Part shown: one piece after another, positions 29,335 to 40,041 of the stretch
How the letters are laid out: every line of letters starts with the position of its first letter
Numbering within the stretch: position 1 is the first letter of the stretch
Assembly: GCF_000970025.1 (NCBI RefSeq)
Contig: NZ_CP009528.1
Coordinates: forward strand, 496,001-560,000
Length of the DNA stretch: 64,000 nucleotides
Source: Methanosarcina barkeri MS
GTDB lineage: Archaea; Halobacteriota; Methanosarcinia; Methanosarcinales; Methanosarcinaceae
Reading direction: 5' to 3'
Translations under genes and position numbers: made by a program
Notes under the pieces: generated by a model
Told to the model about the DNA's origin: nothing
Databases searched by the model: none
The model's input: the letters and a program-made list of their open reading frames with translations, nothing else

Positions 29335-29789
29335 CTATCCTACTCCTTAATCTTTAATTTATTTTTCATATAAAAAATGTTAATAATTTAGATATATACA
29401 TTTTTAAACTTTGTTATTTAAGTTAAAAATTTAGGAAAATGTGTAATTTTAGAAAATTTGTTTTGAGAAGAAGAATAAGTTTGCAGTAAATCCGTACATA
29501 AATAGCAAAATTTTTCGGTATAAAAAAGATAAAAGAAAAACTTTTGAAAATTTCAAATGAGCTTTAAAAGAGTCAAAAAATTAGATAGAGAACGCTACTG
29601 AAAATCACAAAATTAAAATCTTTCTAAAAAATGACCAAAAAGCCGGATGAGCTCACTTTTAACTATCAAATCAACAACTTCAGGTAAGAAAACACTTTCA
29701 GATAAGAAATAAGGAACAATGAAAAAATGAATAAAAAGAGTGAGCAAAAGAGAAGAGAACAGTTTCCTGTTCACCTTCTTCTAGACATA
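29335..29789. other. AT-rich intergenic region between gltX and the surface-protein gene
   Basis: No gene is supported. The side near 29335-29420 should carry the promoter of the minus-strand surface protein. The rest is A-rich with no repeat that I can define. Confidence 0.5.
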
Positions 29790-31505
29790 TTATTTGTGGG
29801 CAAAGTAAGCCACAATTTCTTCTTCACTTACGGTATCTATCCTGCAAAAACCGAAGCGCTCAAACTGTACAATGTTGTCAAGCTCGGTTGCAATCCCCTG
29901 CTCACCGATACCGTTAAGATCGCCTTCGGGGCCGCGTACTTTCACATTTATTCCGTCAAGTGGGACCCAGTGGATGATTTTTGCCTTTGCTTTTTTAAGG
30001 GCTTCAAGAGAAACATCTGAGAGTTTTGCCTGAAGTGGGGAAAGAGAAGTAATCTCTATATTGCAGAAATCTTTTAAGCGGATAATAGAGCCCACTTCCA
30101 GCTTTTCGACATCCTCCGTGCAGACAAGTACTTTATTTCCTACAGCAATTTCTCTGAATCCTCTTTTATGGTCAGTAGGGTGAAGAGGAAGTTTAGCAAC
30201 TGTCGGTTCAGCATCCGTAATTTCCAGTTCTACCGGATTCCAGACAAAGAAATAGCGATTTGCAATAGGGTCCACGATTTTGCGGTTTTCGGCGTAGAGA
30301 GACTCCATGCTTATGCTTACGTCAGTCATTCCGACTCCCATCTCTATCATGAACTTCTTGAGAGCTTCGGCCTGGATTCCACGGCGCCGGATTGCTCTAA
30401 TTGTTGGAAGCCTCGGGTCATCCCAGCCGCTGTATTCTCCTGCTTCAATAGCTTTTCTCAGGGTACTCGTACTGAACTTTCCAAATTCGTGGATCTTGAC
30501 CCTGCCCCAGTTGGTTGTTCTCGGGTATTTCCAGCCGAAGTATTTGTAGATATAACCCTGCCGCTTTTCGCTGTCTATAAGGTCTTTACCCCGGATGATA
30601 TGGGTCATTCCCAGTTCGTGGTCTTCGATGGCCCCTGCAAAATCAAGAAGTGGCCAGACAATGTACTTGTTCCCAATTTCAGGGCGGGGATGCGACATCT
30701 TTCTTATCCTGAATGCTCCCCAGTCCCTCAGTGCAGGATCCTTGTGCTTTATATCGGTCTTGATCCTCAGTACTGCCTGCTGGTCTTCATATTCCCCGGC
30801 AAGCATCTTCTCCCAGTGCATAAGGTTTTCTTCAGGGCTTGTATCCCTGTGTGGGCAGGCCTGCTTTGCATCCTTAAACCGCTTGAAATCTCCTCCTTTA
30901 CAGAAGCAGACATAAGCCTTTCCCATCTCGATAAGTTTTCTTGCGTAATCGTAATACATAGGAAAATGATCAGAAGCATAGACAACCTGGTCAGGCACAA
31001 CCCCGAGCCATTTGAAGTCATCAAGATACCAGTCATAAGCTTGAAGCAAAGGTCGTTTTATATCAGGATCGGTATCATCGAAACGCAGGACAAATTTTCC
31101 TCCGTACATTTTCACATATTCGGAATTAACTACCATGCCTCTTGCACTGCCAAGGGTTGCAGGCCCGTTTGGATTCGGGGCAAAACGCATTACAACCTTG
31201 CCATTTTCTGCTCCTTCAAGAGGTTTTAAGCCTTTATCAGGTTCCTTTTTTACGCTAAGGGCTTCAATAAGTTCAGGGGCAATTTCCGAAAGCTTTGCCT
31301 CCCAGGTTTCAGGATTTCCCTTTGCAATCTCGGGAATAATAACTTTAAGAGCCTCAGATACTGCATTTGGGTCGGATCTGAGTTGAGGGCACTCCCCCAT
31401 TACTTTGCCCATTACAGCTTTGGGTTGGGGGGCTTTCCCATATTTTACAGCATTTTGATAGGCGTATTTTTCAATTGTCTTAAGATCTTCAGGACTTAAA
31501 GTCAT
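29790..31505 (-). CDS. gltX: archaeal glutamyl-tRNA synthetase with unusual signature motifs
   Basis: This protein of about 571 residues charges tRNA-Glu, and in archaea usually also tRNA-Gln. It also supplies Glu-tRNA to the heme genes upstream in the cluster. ATG 31505 is chosen because GGAGA precedes it by seven bases; an in-frame TTG at 31535 adds ten residues. The N-terminal archaeal helical domain leads to RFAPNPNGPATLGSARG, where the class I HIGH motif should be (here TLGS). LRFDDTDP follows, and the KMSKS site reads GKFSTSTLRKAI. The overall fold and the archaeal beta-barrel C-terminus look complete, so the enzyme is probably functional despite the altered motifs. Confidence 0.92.
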   Translation of the reverse strand: MTLSPEDLKTIEKYAYQNAVKYGKAPQPKAVMGKVMGECPQLRSDPNAVSEALKVIIPEIAKGNPETWEAKLSEIAPELIEALSVKKEPDKGLKPLEGAENGKVVMRFAPNPNGPATLGSARGMVVNSEYVKMYGGKFVLRFDDTDPDIKRPLLQAYDWYLDDFKWLGVVPDQVVYASDHFPMYYDYARKLIEMGKAYVCFCKGGDFKRFKDAKQACPHRDTSPEENLMHWEKMLAGEYEDQQAVLRIKTDIKHKDPALRDWGAFRIRKMSHPRPEIGNKYIVWPLLDFAGAIEDHELGMTHIIRGKDLIDSEKRQGYIYKYFGWKYPRTTNWGRVKIHEFGKFSTSTLRKAIEAGEYSGWDDPRLPTIRAIRRRGIQAEALKKFMIEMGVGMTDVSISMESLYAENRKIVDPIANRYFFVWNPVELEITDAEPTVAKLPLHPTDHKRGFREIAVGNKVLVCTEDVEKLEVGSIIRLKDFCNIEITSLSPLQAKLSDVSLEALKKAKAKIIHWVPLDGINVKVRGPEGDLNGIGEQGIATELDNIVQFERFGFCRIDTVSEEEIVAYFAHK

Positions 31506-31663
31506 AGAATTTCTCCAAAAATAAACTGGATCCAATGATTTAGAGTGATTATGATTGAGGAAAAAACATGTAAATAGAGTTATAAAAAGTCACCGAAGCG
31601 GAGGAATTCCTTGCAAAAACTGAAAAAAGCTTTCAGAAAAGCTTCTCTTGAATGCAGGAACCT

Positions 31664-31969
31664 TTACTTGGGAATGGAAGCTTCGATTTCCTGGATGCGG
31701 GATACTTTCTCATTGATTTTCTTAAACTCGAGATCAAACTCCTTCAGGAATTTTGGAACCGCATCTCCGGGTACGGCACCCTGAGCAGAGGGCTTGATAA
31801 GGTTAGCCTGTTCAAGGACTCTAAGCGAGTAGCGCACTTTATGGTTCTGCATTCCGGTGACTTCTGAAAGTTTCAGAATCCCAATAGGAGCTTCTTCAAT
31901 CACTTTCTTAAGCACCAGAAGATGGCGCTCGGTAAGTTCAAGTTCATTTCCGATAGGCTCAAGCAGCAT
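31664..31969 (-). CDS. small winged-helix regulator
   Basis: The 101 residues form an archaeal winged helix: LTERHLLVLKKVIEEAPIG, then LSEVTGMQNHKVRYSLRVLEQANLI (recognition region about 38-62), followed by a C-terminal coiled-coil-like stretch (FKKINEKVSRIQEIEASI). The start overlaps the stop of the FAH-family gene (TGATG), so the two are coupled. Its target is not known. Its place at the end of the heme/pyr operon makes control of neighbouring genes possible but unproven. Confidence 0.75.
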   Translation of the reverse strand: MLLEPIGNELELTERHLLVLKKVIEEAPIGILKLSEVTGMQNHKVRYSLRVLEQANLIKPSAQGAVPGDAVPKFLKEFDLEFKKINEKVSRIQEIEASIPK

Positions 31970-32703
31970 CAGACAACCTCGTTTCTAAGTGTTCCGATTC
32001 CCTGGATCTCAACCTCCACAATGTCTCCACGCTGAAGTTCTCCAACGCCAGGAGGAGTTCCTGTAGCAATGACATCTCCTACTTCCAGGGTCATGATCTC
32101 GGTGATAAATTCAATAAGATAAGGAATGTCAAAAAGAAGGTTTGAAGTGCTGGAAGCCTGCCTGGTTTCCCCATTTACCCTGCAGGCAATCTTTGCATTC
32201 GTAATATCAACTTCGCCGGGAGAAGCAAGATAAGGCCCGAAAGCTGCAAAGGTATCAAAGCTCTTTGCCCTTGTCCATTGCCCATCTTTTTGCTGGAGGT
32301 CACGGGCGGTCACATCATTAAAGCAGGTATAACCTGCAATTACATCTATGGCCTTTGAGGCTGAGATGTTCTTACAGCGTTTGCCTATAACGACTGCGAG
32401 TTCAGCTTCATGTTCTACTCTGGAGCTCGATGCCGGATAAATTATCTTGTCCCCATGCCCTATAATAGCTGACGGAGGCTTTAAAAAGAGCACAGGGTTT
32501 TCCGGGACTTTCATGTCCAGCTCTTCAGCATGATCCCGGTAGTTAAGGCCGACACACACAATTTTCGAGGGAGACGCCGGAGGAAGGACGCGAAGCTCTG
32601 AAAGGTCAAAAATCCCGGCAGGAGTCCCTCCTTTTGGATACACGCGCCCATTTTCGATATCTCCATAAAATATTTCATCTCCTGATCTGAACCTTCCTAT
32701 CAT
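31969..32703 (-). CDS. fumarylacetoacetate hydrolase-family protein
   Basis: This 244-residue protein has the FAH fold, with VGLNYRDHAEEL near 50, the metal site HEAELAVVIGKRCKN near 92 (E-x-E pattern), FNDVTARDLQQKD near 130 and TGTPPGVGELQRGD near 215. Family members hydrolyse or decarboxylate beta-diketo acids, and a divalent metal is bound by acidic residues. The physiological substrate in methanogens is unknown; oxaloacetate or acylpyruvate are typical for the small single-domain type. It is coupled to the winged-helix gene by overlap and lies 73 bases after pyrK. Confidence 0.88.
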   Translation of the reverse strand: MIGRFRSGDEIFYGDIENGRVYPKGGTPAGIFDLSELRVLPPASPSKIVCVGLNYRDHAEELDMKVPENPVLFLKPPSAIIGHGDKIIYPASSSRVEHEAELAVVIGKRCKNISASKAIDVIAGYTCFNDVTARDLQQKDGQWTRAKSFDTFAAFGPYLASPGEVDITNAKIACRVNGETRQASSTSNLLFDIPYLIEFITEIMTLEVGDVIATGTPPGVGELQRGDIVEVEIQGIGTLRNEVV

Positions 32704-32776
32704 GCCTCGGTCTTCTCCTGCTTTTTGGGATGTTTTCGCTTGCTTTCCTTCATTTTTTTAAAGGATATATTCAAAC

Positions 32777-33556
32777 TTAAATTTTAACTCTTCGCCCACT
32801 GGCATCCCGTGCATATTTTCCCAGTTCGGAATCCAGGAGCTGCACACCTGAAAACACAGGTCCGTCCCTGCAAACCCTGAGCCCGGACTTGTCTATACAG
32901 CATGCCCCACAGACTCCTATACCGCATTTGAAATAACGTTGAAGGCTGAACTCAGACTTTTCAAGAACCTGTCTCTCTTTAAGGAGCCTGAAAACCGAAG
33001 ATATCATAATCTCCGGCCCGCAGACTGCAATTCTGTCATAAACCGAAAGGTTGAGGCTATTGAGCACATCAGTCACAAAACCCTTTGTTCCCTTTGAGCC
33101 GTCATCCGTAGAAATGTAGACCTCACCTGCTTCTGCAAAGCGCTTTTCAAAAAGCAGGTCGCCTGCACTCCGCGCTCCAAGCACTGTATGAACTTCCGAG
33201 CCTACACTCCGCGCTGCCTCGGCATAAGGAGCAAGGGGAGCAGCTCCAACTCCACCTGCAATAACTAGAGTTTTTTCTCCCTCCGAAGGCAGAGAAAAAC
33301 CATTTCCAAAAGGTCCTCTGAGCCCGAAAGAATCTCCTTCTTTCAACTCAAAAAGCTTTGAAGTTGCCTCTCCCACTTTCTGGACAGTTATGGAATTTTT
33401 ACTTGAGAGGCCCATGGGTACTTCGTCCACGCCCCTGACCCAGACCATTACAAACTGGCCGGGTTTCATAGTCTCAAACTGGAAATCAAAGAAGAAAGTT
33501 CTGACCGCAGGAGATTCTTCATTTATCTGTACTATTGTAGCATTAAGAGGAAGCAT
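32777..33556 (-). CDS. pyrK: dihydroorotate dehydrogenase electron-transfer subunit
   Basis: This 259-residue flavoprotein passes electrons between NAD and the PyrD catalytic subunit. It has an FAD-binding barrel ([11 protein letters not shown] near 33), a nucleotide-binding domain ([14 protein letters not shown] near 93) and a C-terminal [2Fe-2S] site with Cys in [10 protein letters not shown] and a later RVC (about 212-230). The start overlaps the stop of pyrD in a TGATG junction. Together they form the PyrD-PyrK (class 1B) enzyme of pyrimidine synthesis. Confidence 0.93.
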   Translation of the reverse strand: MLPLNATIVQINEESPAVRTFFFDFQFETMKPGQFVMVWVRGVDEVPMGLSSKNSITVQKVGEATSKLFELKEGDSFGLRGPFGNGFSLPSEGEKTLVIAGGVGAAPLAPYAEAARSVGSEVHTVLGARSAGDLLFEKRFAEAGEVYISTDDGSKGTKGFVTDVLNSLNLSVYDRIAVCGPEIMISSVFRLLKERQVLEKSEFSLQRYFKCGIGVCGACCIDKSGLRVCRDGPVFSGVQLLDSELGKYARDASGRRVKI

Positions 33557-34461
33557 CAGACCATCTCATGGGCAAGCCCTATTAATTCTTTTACATCCGA
33601 ATAGCCTTTCCTCTGTAGAAAAGCTTCGATACCTGTACTGATCTCGGAGAATACATCAAGCCTGTCGTAAACAGCCGATCCTACCTGGACAACCGCAGCC
33701 CCTGCCATCATCATTTCTATCGCGTCCTGCCAGGAAGATACTCCCCCTACCCCTATTACAGGGATCTCCAGAGCAGTATAAAGGTCATAAACACATTTGA
33801 CAGCTACAGGCTTGACGGCTTTTCCTGAAAGCCCACCTGAACGGTTCCCCAGGACCGGATATCCTGACTCTATATCTATAGCCATCCCTTTTAAGGTATT
33901 AATTGCAACAACCGCATCTGCTCCCCCTGCTTCTGCTGCATTTCCTATGCACGTAATATCAGAAACATTAGGTGTAAGCTTAACCCACACAGGCACACTC
34001 ACTATATCTTTTACTGCGGCCGTAATTGCTTCCACAAGGCAGGGGTTAGAGCCAACTGCTGCTCCGTATCCTTCTGCATGAGGACAGCTCACATTTAGCT
34101 CAAAAGCATCGGGTTTCGCAGGGAGCAGACCCTTGGCAACTTCCTTAAATTCAGCAGGACTTCCGCCGAAGATGCTTGCGATTACTGGGACTCCGGAGTC
34201 CTTTTTTGCAATTTCGAGTTCCTGGAAAAAGCTGGGATAGGAAGGGTTCGGAAGTCCCATAGCATTCAAAAATCCACAGTCAAGTTTGACCATGCTTGGG
34301 TTGGGATGCCCGGTTTTAGGTATAGGACCTATGGATTTGGTCACAACTGCCCCAGCTCCTCCTTCATGTGCAACCCTGCAAAGCGATGCGCCGGTTGTGC
34401 CCAGTATCCCGGCTGCAAGAATGGTTGGGTTCTTCAGTTTAAGTCCGGTAAGAGTATACAT
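33556..34461 (-). CDS. pyrD: dihydroorotate dehydrogenase catalytic subunit
   Basis: This 301-residue FMN barrel oxidises dihydroorotate to orotate. Visible motifs are the N-terminal [16 protein letters not shown], the catalytic loop [11 protein letters not shown] near 130 (Cys base, class 1B), [11 protein letters not shown] near 165, and the FMN phosphate site [11 protein letters not shown] near 246 with VQVGSAVY after it. It lies 65 bases downstream of hemC on the same strand and is coupled to pyrK. The heme and pyrimidine genes thus form one apparent transcription unit. Confidence 0.95.
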   Translation of the reverse strand: MYTLTGLKLKNPTILAAGILGTTGASLCRVAHEGGAGAVVTKSIGPIPKTGHPNPSMVKLDCGFLNAMGLPNPSYPSFFQELEIAKKDSGVPVIASIFGGSPAEFKEVAKGLLPAKPDAFELNVSCPHAEGYGAAVGSNPCLVEAITAAVKDIVSVPVWVKLTPNVSDITCIGNAAEAGGADAVVAINTLKGMAIDIESGYPVLGNRSGGLSGKAVKPVAVKCVYDLYTALEIPVIGVGGVSSWQDAIEMMMAGAAVVQVGSAVYDRLDVFSEISTGIEAFLQRKGYSDVKELIGLAHEMV

Positions 34462-34526
34462 AGCTGGCTCCTTTCTGCCCCATTAGAATATCATTTGCAT
34501 TAATCATTCGTGTTATCATTTAGTGA

Positions 34527-35477
34527 TTATTCGTGTAAATCATCTGAGTCGCATGAATCTCCGGAAAGCTGCAGGAGCGCCTCATCAGCAAGTTTCTTTC
34601 CGCCCATATGTACAAGACTGCTCCCGAGTTCCCTGGCTTTTTCAATGCCTCCTGCCATCGGGATAAATTCATTTATACCGATAGTTTCCTCACCGTCAAG
34701 GGAAAGGACCTCAGCTCGCACATGGAGTTCTTTTCGGTCAGGCATAATTTCGGCATAAGAACCTATAGGAGTAGTGCAGCCTCCCCCAAGTTCGGAAATT
34801 AGGATGCGCTCAATTTCGGTGGCAATCCTGCTGTCAGTATGGTCAAGTATGGAAACCGCAGCTTCAGCCTCAGTGCCTGCTCTTGTGACAACTGCAATAG
34901 TACCCTGATTGGGAGAGGGGCAGAAGAAATCAGGAGAAAGAATTTCTCCTTCAAGTTCCCAGCCCATGCGTTCAAGCCCCGCTTTAGCGAGCAGGATGCC
35001 GTCATATTTCCCTTCTTTCAGCTTCCTGAGCCTTGTATCAATATTGCCCCTTAAATCCTGTGTAACAAGGTCAGGCCTGTAGCGTTTGATCTGGGCTGCT
35101 CTCCGAAGTGAACTGGTACCTATAATGGACTGTTCGGGCAGCTCGTCCAGAGGGGTCCCATCATAAGTCAGCAGTAGATCAAATGGGGTGTCCCGCTTCA
35201 GAACGGCTACGGTTGGAAGTGTCGGTGGACGAATCGTTGGCATATCCTTCATGGAATGGACAGCGATATCTATTTTTCCTTCAAGCATAACTTCGTCCAG
35301 TTCCCTGACAAAAGCTCCAACTCCACTTGATACTGCGTGTAGAGGCCGGTCAGTAAACCGGTCTCCGCTGGTTTTTATAATTTTCAAGCTGGTTTCAACG
35401 CCTTGTACTTTCAAAAGGCGTGCAACAGTCTCGGCCTGGGCAAGTGCAAGCTGGCTGCCCCGCGTACCTATAATCAT
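34527..35477 (-). CDS. hemC: hydroxymethylbilane synthase (porphobilinogen deaminase)
   Basis: This 316-residue enzyme joins four porphobilinogens into hydroxymethylbilane on a dipyrromethane cofactor. The start IIGTRGSQLALAQAE, the HSMKDMPT box near 77, ILLAKAGLERMG near 160 and the cofactor Cys in LGGGCTTPIGSY near 232 are all present. It lies 48 bases after hemL. No hemD (uroporphyrinogen III synthase) follows, so that step must be encoded elsewhere. Confidence 0.96.
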   Translation of the reverse strand: MIIGTRGSQLALAQAETVARLLKVQGVETSLKIIKTSGDRFTDRPLHAVSSGVGAFVRELDEVMLEGKIDIAVHSMKDMPTIRPPTLPTVAVLKRDTPFDLLLTYDGTPLDELPEQSIIGTSSLRRAAQIKRYRPDLVTQDLRGNIDTRLRKLKEGKYDGILLAKAGLERMGWELEGEILSPDFFCPSPNQGTIAVVTRAGTEAEAAVSILDHTDSRIATEIERILISELGGGCTTPIGSYAEIMPDRKELHVRAEVLSLDGEETIGINEFIPMAGGIEKARELGSSLVHMGGKKLADEALLQLSGDSCDSDDLHE

Positions 35478-35525
35478 ATAGAATCCTCGTTTTCAAAGAT
35501 GTAAATCCGTTCAAAATAAATCCGT

Positions 35526-36800
35526 TTAAAGATTTTCGGTGTATGCTTTAAGGGTTTTTTCGATGTCCTCATCGCTATGGGCTGCGGAGACGAAGTTGGT
35601 TTCAAACTGTGAAGGAGGGAGGAAAATTCCGCTTGCAAGCATCCTGTGGAAGAAAGCAAGGTAACCCTCCTTATCGCACTTCAGGGCTTCCTGATAGTTG
35701 TGAGGTTCGGCTCCAAAGAAAATCTTGAACATTGAAGCAATTCCGCATACACTGTAATCAAGCCCTTCATCTTCAACAATTTCTGTAAGTACAGACCGTA
35801 TGTAATCGCCTTTCGAATTAACTTTTTCGTGAATCCTTTCTTGTTCCAGATAGTCAAGTACTGCAATGCCCGCAGCCATGGAACACGGGCTTCCGCTGAA
35901 AGTTCCTGCCTGGTAGACCGGGCCGGATGGCGAGATCATTTCCATGATTTCACGCTTTCCTCCAAAAACCCCTATAGGCAGCCCTCCACCCACAATCTTT
36001 CCAAGGGTAGTCATATCAGGAACGACCCCGAAGTATTCCTGTGCTCCTCCCATTGCGAGCCTGAATCCGGTGATAACCTCATCGAAGATAAGAAGCACGT
36101 CGTTTTCCAGGGTAAGCTTCCTGAGCTCTTCCAGGTATCCGGGCAGGGGCGTTATCGGACCTATGTTTCCGAGCACGGGCTCTATAATGACTGCGGCCAG
36201 CTCATCTCTGTTTTTCTCCACAAGCTCTGTCATTGCTTCGATATCGTTATAAGGAGCTTGCAAAGTGTATTTTGTGAAATCTGCAGGTATTCCCAGGGAA
36301 TCAGGTTCTCCGAGAGTTGTAGCTCCTGAACCTGCTTTTACCAGCACTGCATCATGAGCCCCATGAAATCCGCCTTCAATTTTGATGAATTTGTTTCTGC
36401 CCGTAAAACCACGGGCAAGTCGAAGAGCGCTCATCGTGGATTCAGTTCCCGTAGATACGAAGCGAAGCATATCGATACTGGGATAATACCCTGCAATTTT
36501 CTCGGCAAGGTTTACTTCAAGCTCGGTAGGGGTTCCGTAGAGCCAGCCTTTGTCGAGCTGGGCTTTAATAGCTTCTTTTATCACAGGATGATTGTGCCCA
36601 AGGAGAGCAGGGCCATAAGCCAGGCAGTAATCGATGTATTCGTTCCCGTCAAGATCCTTTATTTTTGAACCGTTAGCTGATGCCGTATAGAACGGGTAGG
36701 GTTTTATTGCGCGTACAGGGCTGCTTACCCCACCAGGAATAAAGGTCTTTGCTTTCTCATACATTTGTCTGGATTTCTCAAGTGTTGCCTCAGATATCAT
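35526..36800 (-). CDS. hemL: glutamate-1-semialdehyde 2,1-aminomutase
   Basis: This 424-residue PLP enzyme converts glutamate-1-semialdehyde, the HemA product, to 5-aminolevulinate. Visible are the N-terminal [11 protein letters not shown], the [16 protein letters not shown] cofactor loop near 118, [11 protein letters not shown] near 240 and the PLP-binding Lys in [14 protein letters not shown] near 267. Length and motifs are standard. A 19-bp tandem array begins 50 bases upstream of the start (36851-36964). Confidence 0.97.
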   Translation of the reverse strand: MISEATLEKSRQMYEKAKTFIPGGVSSPVRAIKPYPFYTASANGSKIKDLDGNEYIDYCLAYGPALLGHNHPVIKEAIKAQLDKGWLYGTPTELEVNLAEKIAGYYPSIDMLRFVSTGTESTMSALRLARGFTGRNKFIKIEGGFHGAHDAVLVKAGSGATTLGEPDSLGIPADFTKYTLQAPYNDIEAMTELVEKNRDELAAVIIEPVLGNIGPITPLPGYLEELRKLTLENDVLLIFDEVITGFRLAMGGAQEYFGVVPDMTTLGKIVGGGLPIGVFGGKREIMEMISPSGPVYQAGTFSGSPCSMAAGIAVLDYLEQERIHEKVNSKGDYIRSVLTEIVEDEGLDYSVCGIASMFKIFFGAEPHNYQEALKCDKEGYLAFFHRMLASGIFLPPSQFETNFVSAAHSDEDIEKTLKAYTENL

Positions 36801-36850
36801 GGAAATCTCACCGGATTGGACTGAAAATCTGTAACAGTTATTCCTAAATT

Positions 36851-36964
36851 TAAGTTAAGTTCTGGACGTTAAGTTAAGTCCTGGATTCTAAGTTAAGTCC
36901 TGGACTCTAAGTTAAGTTCTGGATTATGAGTTAAGTTATGAATTCTAAGTTAAGCTCTTGACTG
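36851..36964. repeat. 19-bp tandem array, six copies, just upstream of hemL
   Basis: Units like TAAGTTAAGTCCTGGATTC start at 36851, 36870, 36889, 36908, 36927 and 36946, with a few substitutions each. It lies in the hemB-hemL gap (36801-37269), which has no gene. The rest of that gap is AT-rich, with repeated ACTGAA phrases. Confidence 0.9.
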
Positions 36965-37269
36965 AACTTAAATTGCACATAGAACTGAATTTATACTGAA
37001 CTGAATTCTGTTTTATACTGAACCGAATTATGTTGAACTAAATTAATATTATATAGATTTTATATATTAATCTGCACTTTAAAGTTAAGGCGTTTTACAC
37101 CTTACTGTATTACTTTTCTATCTTATAACAGAGACCCTCTCTATTAATCAGTTATTAATGAACTTGCTGGGTGTGTAAACGGAATCAGCAATAGTTTTGA
37201 AGGCAGGAAAGGTGGAAGAGGAAAAAACGGAACAAATCTGAAAAGAAGGAGCACCTGAAAAAGAGGTGC

Positions 37270-38244
37270 TTACTTCAACATGCGGGCAGCATCTTTTGCA
37301 AAGTAGGTAATGATGATATCGGCTCCTGCCCTTTTGATAGAGATGAGGGACTCATAAATTGCTTTCTCTTCGTCAAGCCAGCCATTAGCTGCGGCGGCTT
37401 TGATCATGGAATATTCTCCGCTTACGTTGTATGCAGCCGTTGGCATCCCATAATCCACCTTGACCCTGTAGACAATATCAAGGTAAGGAAGAGCTGGCTT
37501 TACAATTAGTATATCTGCGCCTTCAGCCACATCAAGAGTTACTTCTCTAATAGCCTCATCGCTGTTTGCAGGGTCCATTTGATAGGTAGAACGGTCTCCG
37601 AAGGAATATCCTGACTCTGCGGCTTCTCTGAAAGGCCCATAGAAACACGAATGATATTTTGCGGCATAGGACATGATCGGAATATTCTCAAATCCGTTAG
37701 TGTCAAGCGCATGTCTAATGGCTTCTACCATCCCATCCATCATACACGACGGAGCCACCATATCAGCACCTGCCTTTGCATGGCTCACTGCAATCTTTCC
37801 GATGACCTCAAGGGTGGGATCATTCAGGATTTCTTTCGTTTCGAAATCAACAATTCCGCAGTGCCCATGGCTTGTATATTCACACATGCAGACATCTGTA
37901 ATCACCACAAGTTCGTCTCCAAGCTCGGCCTTGATTCTCCGGACAGCTTCCTGAACGACATCGGTTTCCCCATATGCAGAACTGCCTTCCGCGTCTTTGA
38001 ATGCAGGCACTCCGAAAATGATCACTGCCGGAATCCCGAGTTCTGCAATCTCTTTTGCCTCATTTACAACCTCAGAGAGAGGAATATTGTATATTCCGGG
38101 CATGGAAGGAATTTCAACAGCAGAATCAATAGTCTCATTCACAAAAATGGGCTGGACCAGGTCGTCTACGGATAAGGTAGTTTCACGCACAAGGTTCCTG
38201 ATCTTTCCTTTTCTCAATCGTCTTAACCTGACATCTGGAAACAT
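37270..38244 (-). CDS. hemB: porphobilinogen synthase (5-aminolevulinate dehydratase)
   Basis: This 324-residue enzyme condenses two 5-aminolevulinates to porphobilinogen. Schiff-base Lys residues sit in [15 protein letters not shown] near 195 and [12 protein letters not shown] near 248. The sequence [14 protein letters not shown] near 118 supplies the three Cys of the zinc-dependent type. It lies between hemA and hemL on the minus strand, in the order needed for the C5 route. Confidence 0.97.
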   Translation of the reverse strand: MFPDVRLRRLRKGKIRNLVRETTLSVDDLVQPIFVNETIDSAVEIPSMPGIYNIPLSEVVNEAKEIAELGIPAVIIFGVPAFKDAEGSSAYGETDVVQEAVRRIKAELGDELVVITDVCMCEYTSHGHCGIVDFETKEILNDPTLEVIGKIAVSHAKAGADMVAPSCMMDGMVEAIRHALDTNGFENIPIMSYAAKYHSCFYGPFREAAESGYSFGDRSTYQMDPANSDEAIREVTLDVAEGADILIVKPALPYLDIVYRVKVDYGMPTAAYNVSGEYSMIKAAAANGWLDEEKAIYESLISIKRAGADIIITYFAKDAARMLK

Positions 38245-38333
38245 TTGATCACTTCTCTGCTAATTATCTGCGAATTATCTACGAATTATCTGTGAATTAT
38301 CTGCGAATTTTTGCAGCTTCTGATTCTTTTTTA

Positions 38334-39683
38334 TTAGTTACCTTTTTCAGAAACCCGATCTGTCGCACTCTCGCAATCGGGTTTCGTTTTTTCCAACAGT
38401 ATCTCACAATTGGGTTTCATTTTTTTCACTTTTGCTGTGTCTTTTTCGAGGCAGAAGACCCTTGAAACTACATCAAGGAACTCGTCGTTTCCGAGCTCTG
38501 CGGCCTGGCGGAGAACTTTGGTGGGCTCGGCAAGAATTTTGTTTGCGATGGAATGGGTAAGGTCATCAAGCACATCAGTTTCGATTTTCCCTATAGTATG
38601 GTAAGCACAGAGCCTGTTAACGGCTTTTTCCCTCTCCCGTATTCTTACATCATACACTTGCTTGTAAAGTTCAGATATAATCTTATCGGCTCTCTGGCGT
38701 TTATACTGGAGGTTTAAAAGCTTGATTTCTTCCTGAATTATAGCTTCGGCTTTTTTAGCTTCCTCTTTCCTCATTTTAAGCGTTCTCTCACTGATCACCC
38801 TGAGATTGTCAATATTGCACAGTTCCACGTTATCAAGTTCAGCAACTGATTCCTCGATGTCCCTGGGATTTGCTATATCAATTAAGAGGAGTTTACGGGT
38901 TTTATCTCGTTCTTTTATGGCTGTTTCAACCATTTCCCGGGTTAAAATGTAATGAGGAGCACCTGTACCACTAATTACAACATCAGCGTTTTTAAGTTGA
39001 GTCTGGACATCATTGAGCTTAACTGCGTGTCCTCCAAGTTCATAGGCAAGTTCTTCGGCTTTCTTGAAGGTACGGTTAGCAATGTAGATTGCCTCAATAT
39101 CCTTTGCAGCCAGGGCCTTTGCTACAAGAACTCCTATTTCTCCTGCCCCTATCACGAGCACGGATTTTCCTGTGAGCCCATTCAGAATTTCCTCTGCAAG
39201 ATCCACAGCCGCAGAACCTATGGACACCGAACCTTTATTGATTCGGGTTTCGTTGCGGATACGTTTTCCTACCTGAATAGCTTTATCAAAAGCAGTATCA
39301 AGGATTTTTCCGGTCGTTCCCGCTTTTTTGGAGTAAGCATAGAGTTCCTTTATCTGCCCCAGAATCTGGTCTTCCCCAACAATCATAGATTCAAGCCCGC
39401 CGGCAAGCCTGAGCAGGTGTTCAAGAGATTCATCATGCCCATAGAAGTCAATAATATGGGTGGAAGCTCCCATTTCCTTTGCAAAAGAGAAAAGTATACT
39501 GCTACTGGGGGAAACAACATAAATTTCAACACGGTTGCAAGTTTTTAAGACAACGCATTCATGAACATATTCATGATTATACAAGTTATGGAGCAGACCG
39601 TCCAGATCTCCGTGCCAGGCGGACTCCATTTCCTCAACTTTTGCTTTCTTATGGGATATAACCATACTTGAGATTTCTGTCAC
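38334..39683 (-). CDS. hemA: glutamyl-tRNA reductase
   Basis: This protein of 449 residues reduces Glu-tRNA to glutamate-1-semialdehyde with NADPH, the committed step. The catalytic Cys is in KTCNRVEIY near 50. GGLESMIVGEDQILGQIK near 90 and the NADP site VLVIGAGEIGVLVAKAL near 180 are present. I choose the GTG at 39683, with GGAGG six bases before it; an upstream ATG at 39776 adds 31 unlikely residues. The C-terminal tail has an acidic/basic extension (CEILLEKTKPDCES). Upstream lies a 17-bp tandem array (39869-39987). Confidence 0.95.
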   Translation of the reverse strand: MTEISSMVISHKKAKVEEMESAWHGDLDGLLHNLYNHEYVHECVVLKTCNRVEIYVVSPSSSILFSFAKEMGASTHIIDFYGHDESLEHLLRLAGGLESMIVGEDQILGQIKELYAYSKKAGTTGKILDTAFDKAIQVGKRIRNETRINKGSVSIGSAAVDLAEEILNGLTGKSVLVIGAGEIGVLVAKALAAKDIEAIYIANRTFKKAEELAYELGGHAVKLNDVQTQLKNADVVISGTGAPHYILTREMVETAIKERDKTRKLLLIDIANPRDIEESVAELDNVELCNIDNLRVISERTLKMRKEEAKKAEAIIQEEIKLLNLQYKRQRADKIISELYKQVYDVRIREREKAVNRLCAYHTIGKIETDVLDDLTHSIANKILAEPTKVLRQAAELGNDEFLDVVSRVFCLEKDTAKVKKMKPNCEILLEKTKPDCESATDRVSEKGN

Positions 39684-39868
39684 AGAGAGCCTCCGGATAG
39701 AATGAATACAGGAATAGAGTAATAATATAAGGAGCTGTAAATTAAACTTTGTCATAACTCCTAAGCCTTTTTTCACAAACGAATTTTATTTACAGATTAT
39801 TTTTATTTAAAGCTTCCATTTGCAGAATATTTTGATTCAGGTCGTCTTGAGATTCATATAGCATTGAA

Positions 39869-39987
39869 ATTTTGAGAGTACTGAGATTTTGAAGGTACTG
39901 AAACTTTAAGATTACTGAGATTTTGAAGGTACTGAGATTTTGAGAGTACTGAGATTTTGAGAGTACTGAGATTTTGAGAGTACTTTG
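39869..39987. repeat. 17-bp tandem array, seven copies, upstream of hemA
   Basis: Units of the form ATTTTGAGAGTACTGAG start every 17 bases from 39869 to 39971. The array is in the 358-bp gap between the precorrin-2 dehydrogenase stop and the hemA start. No gene is seen in that gap. Confidence 0.9.
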
Positions 39988-40041
39988 AAGGTTCTTAATG
40001 TTTATAGTTTCCGTCCAGCCCCTTTGATTCCTTTCAGGCTC

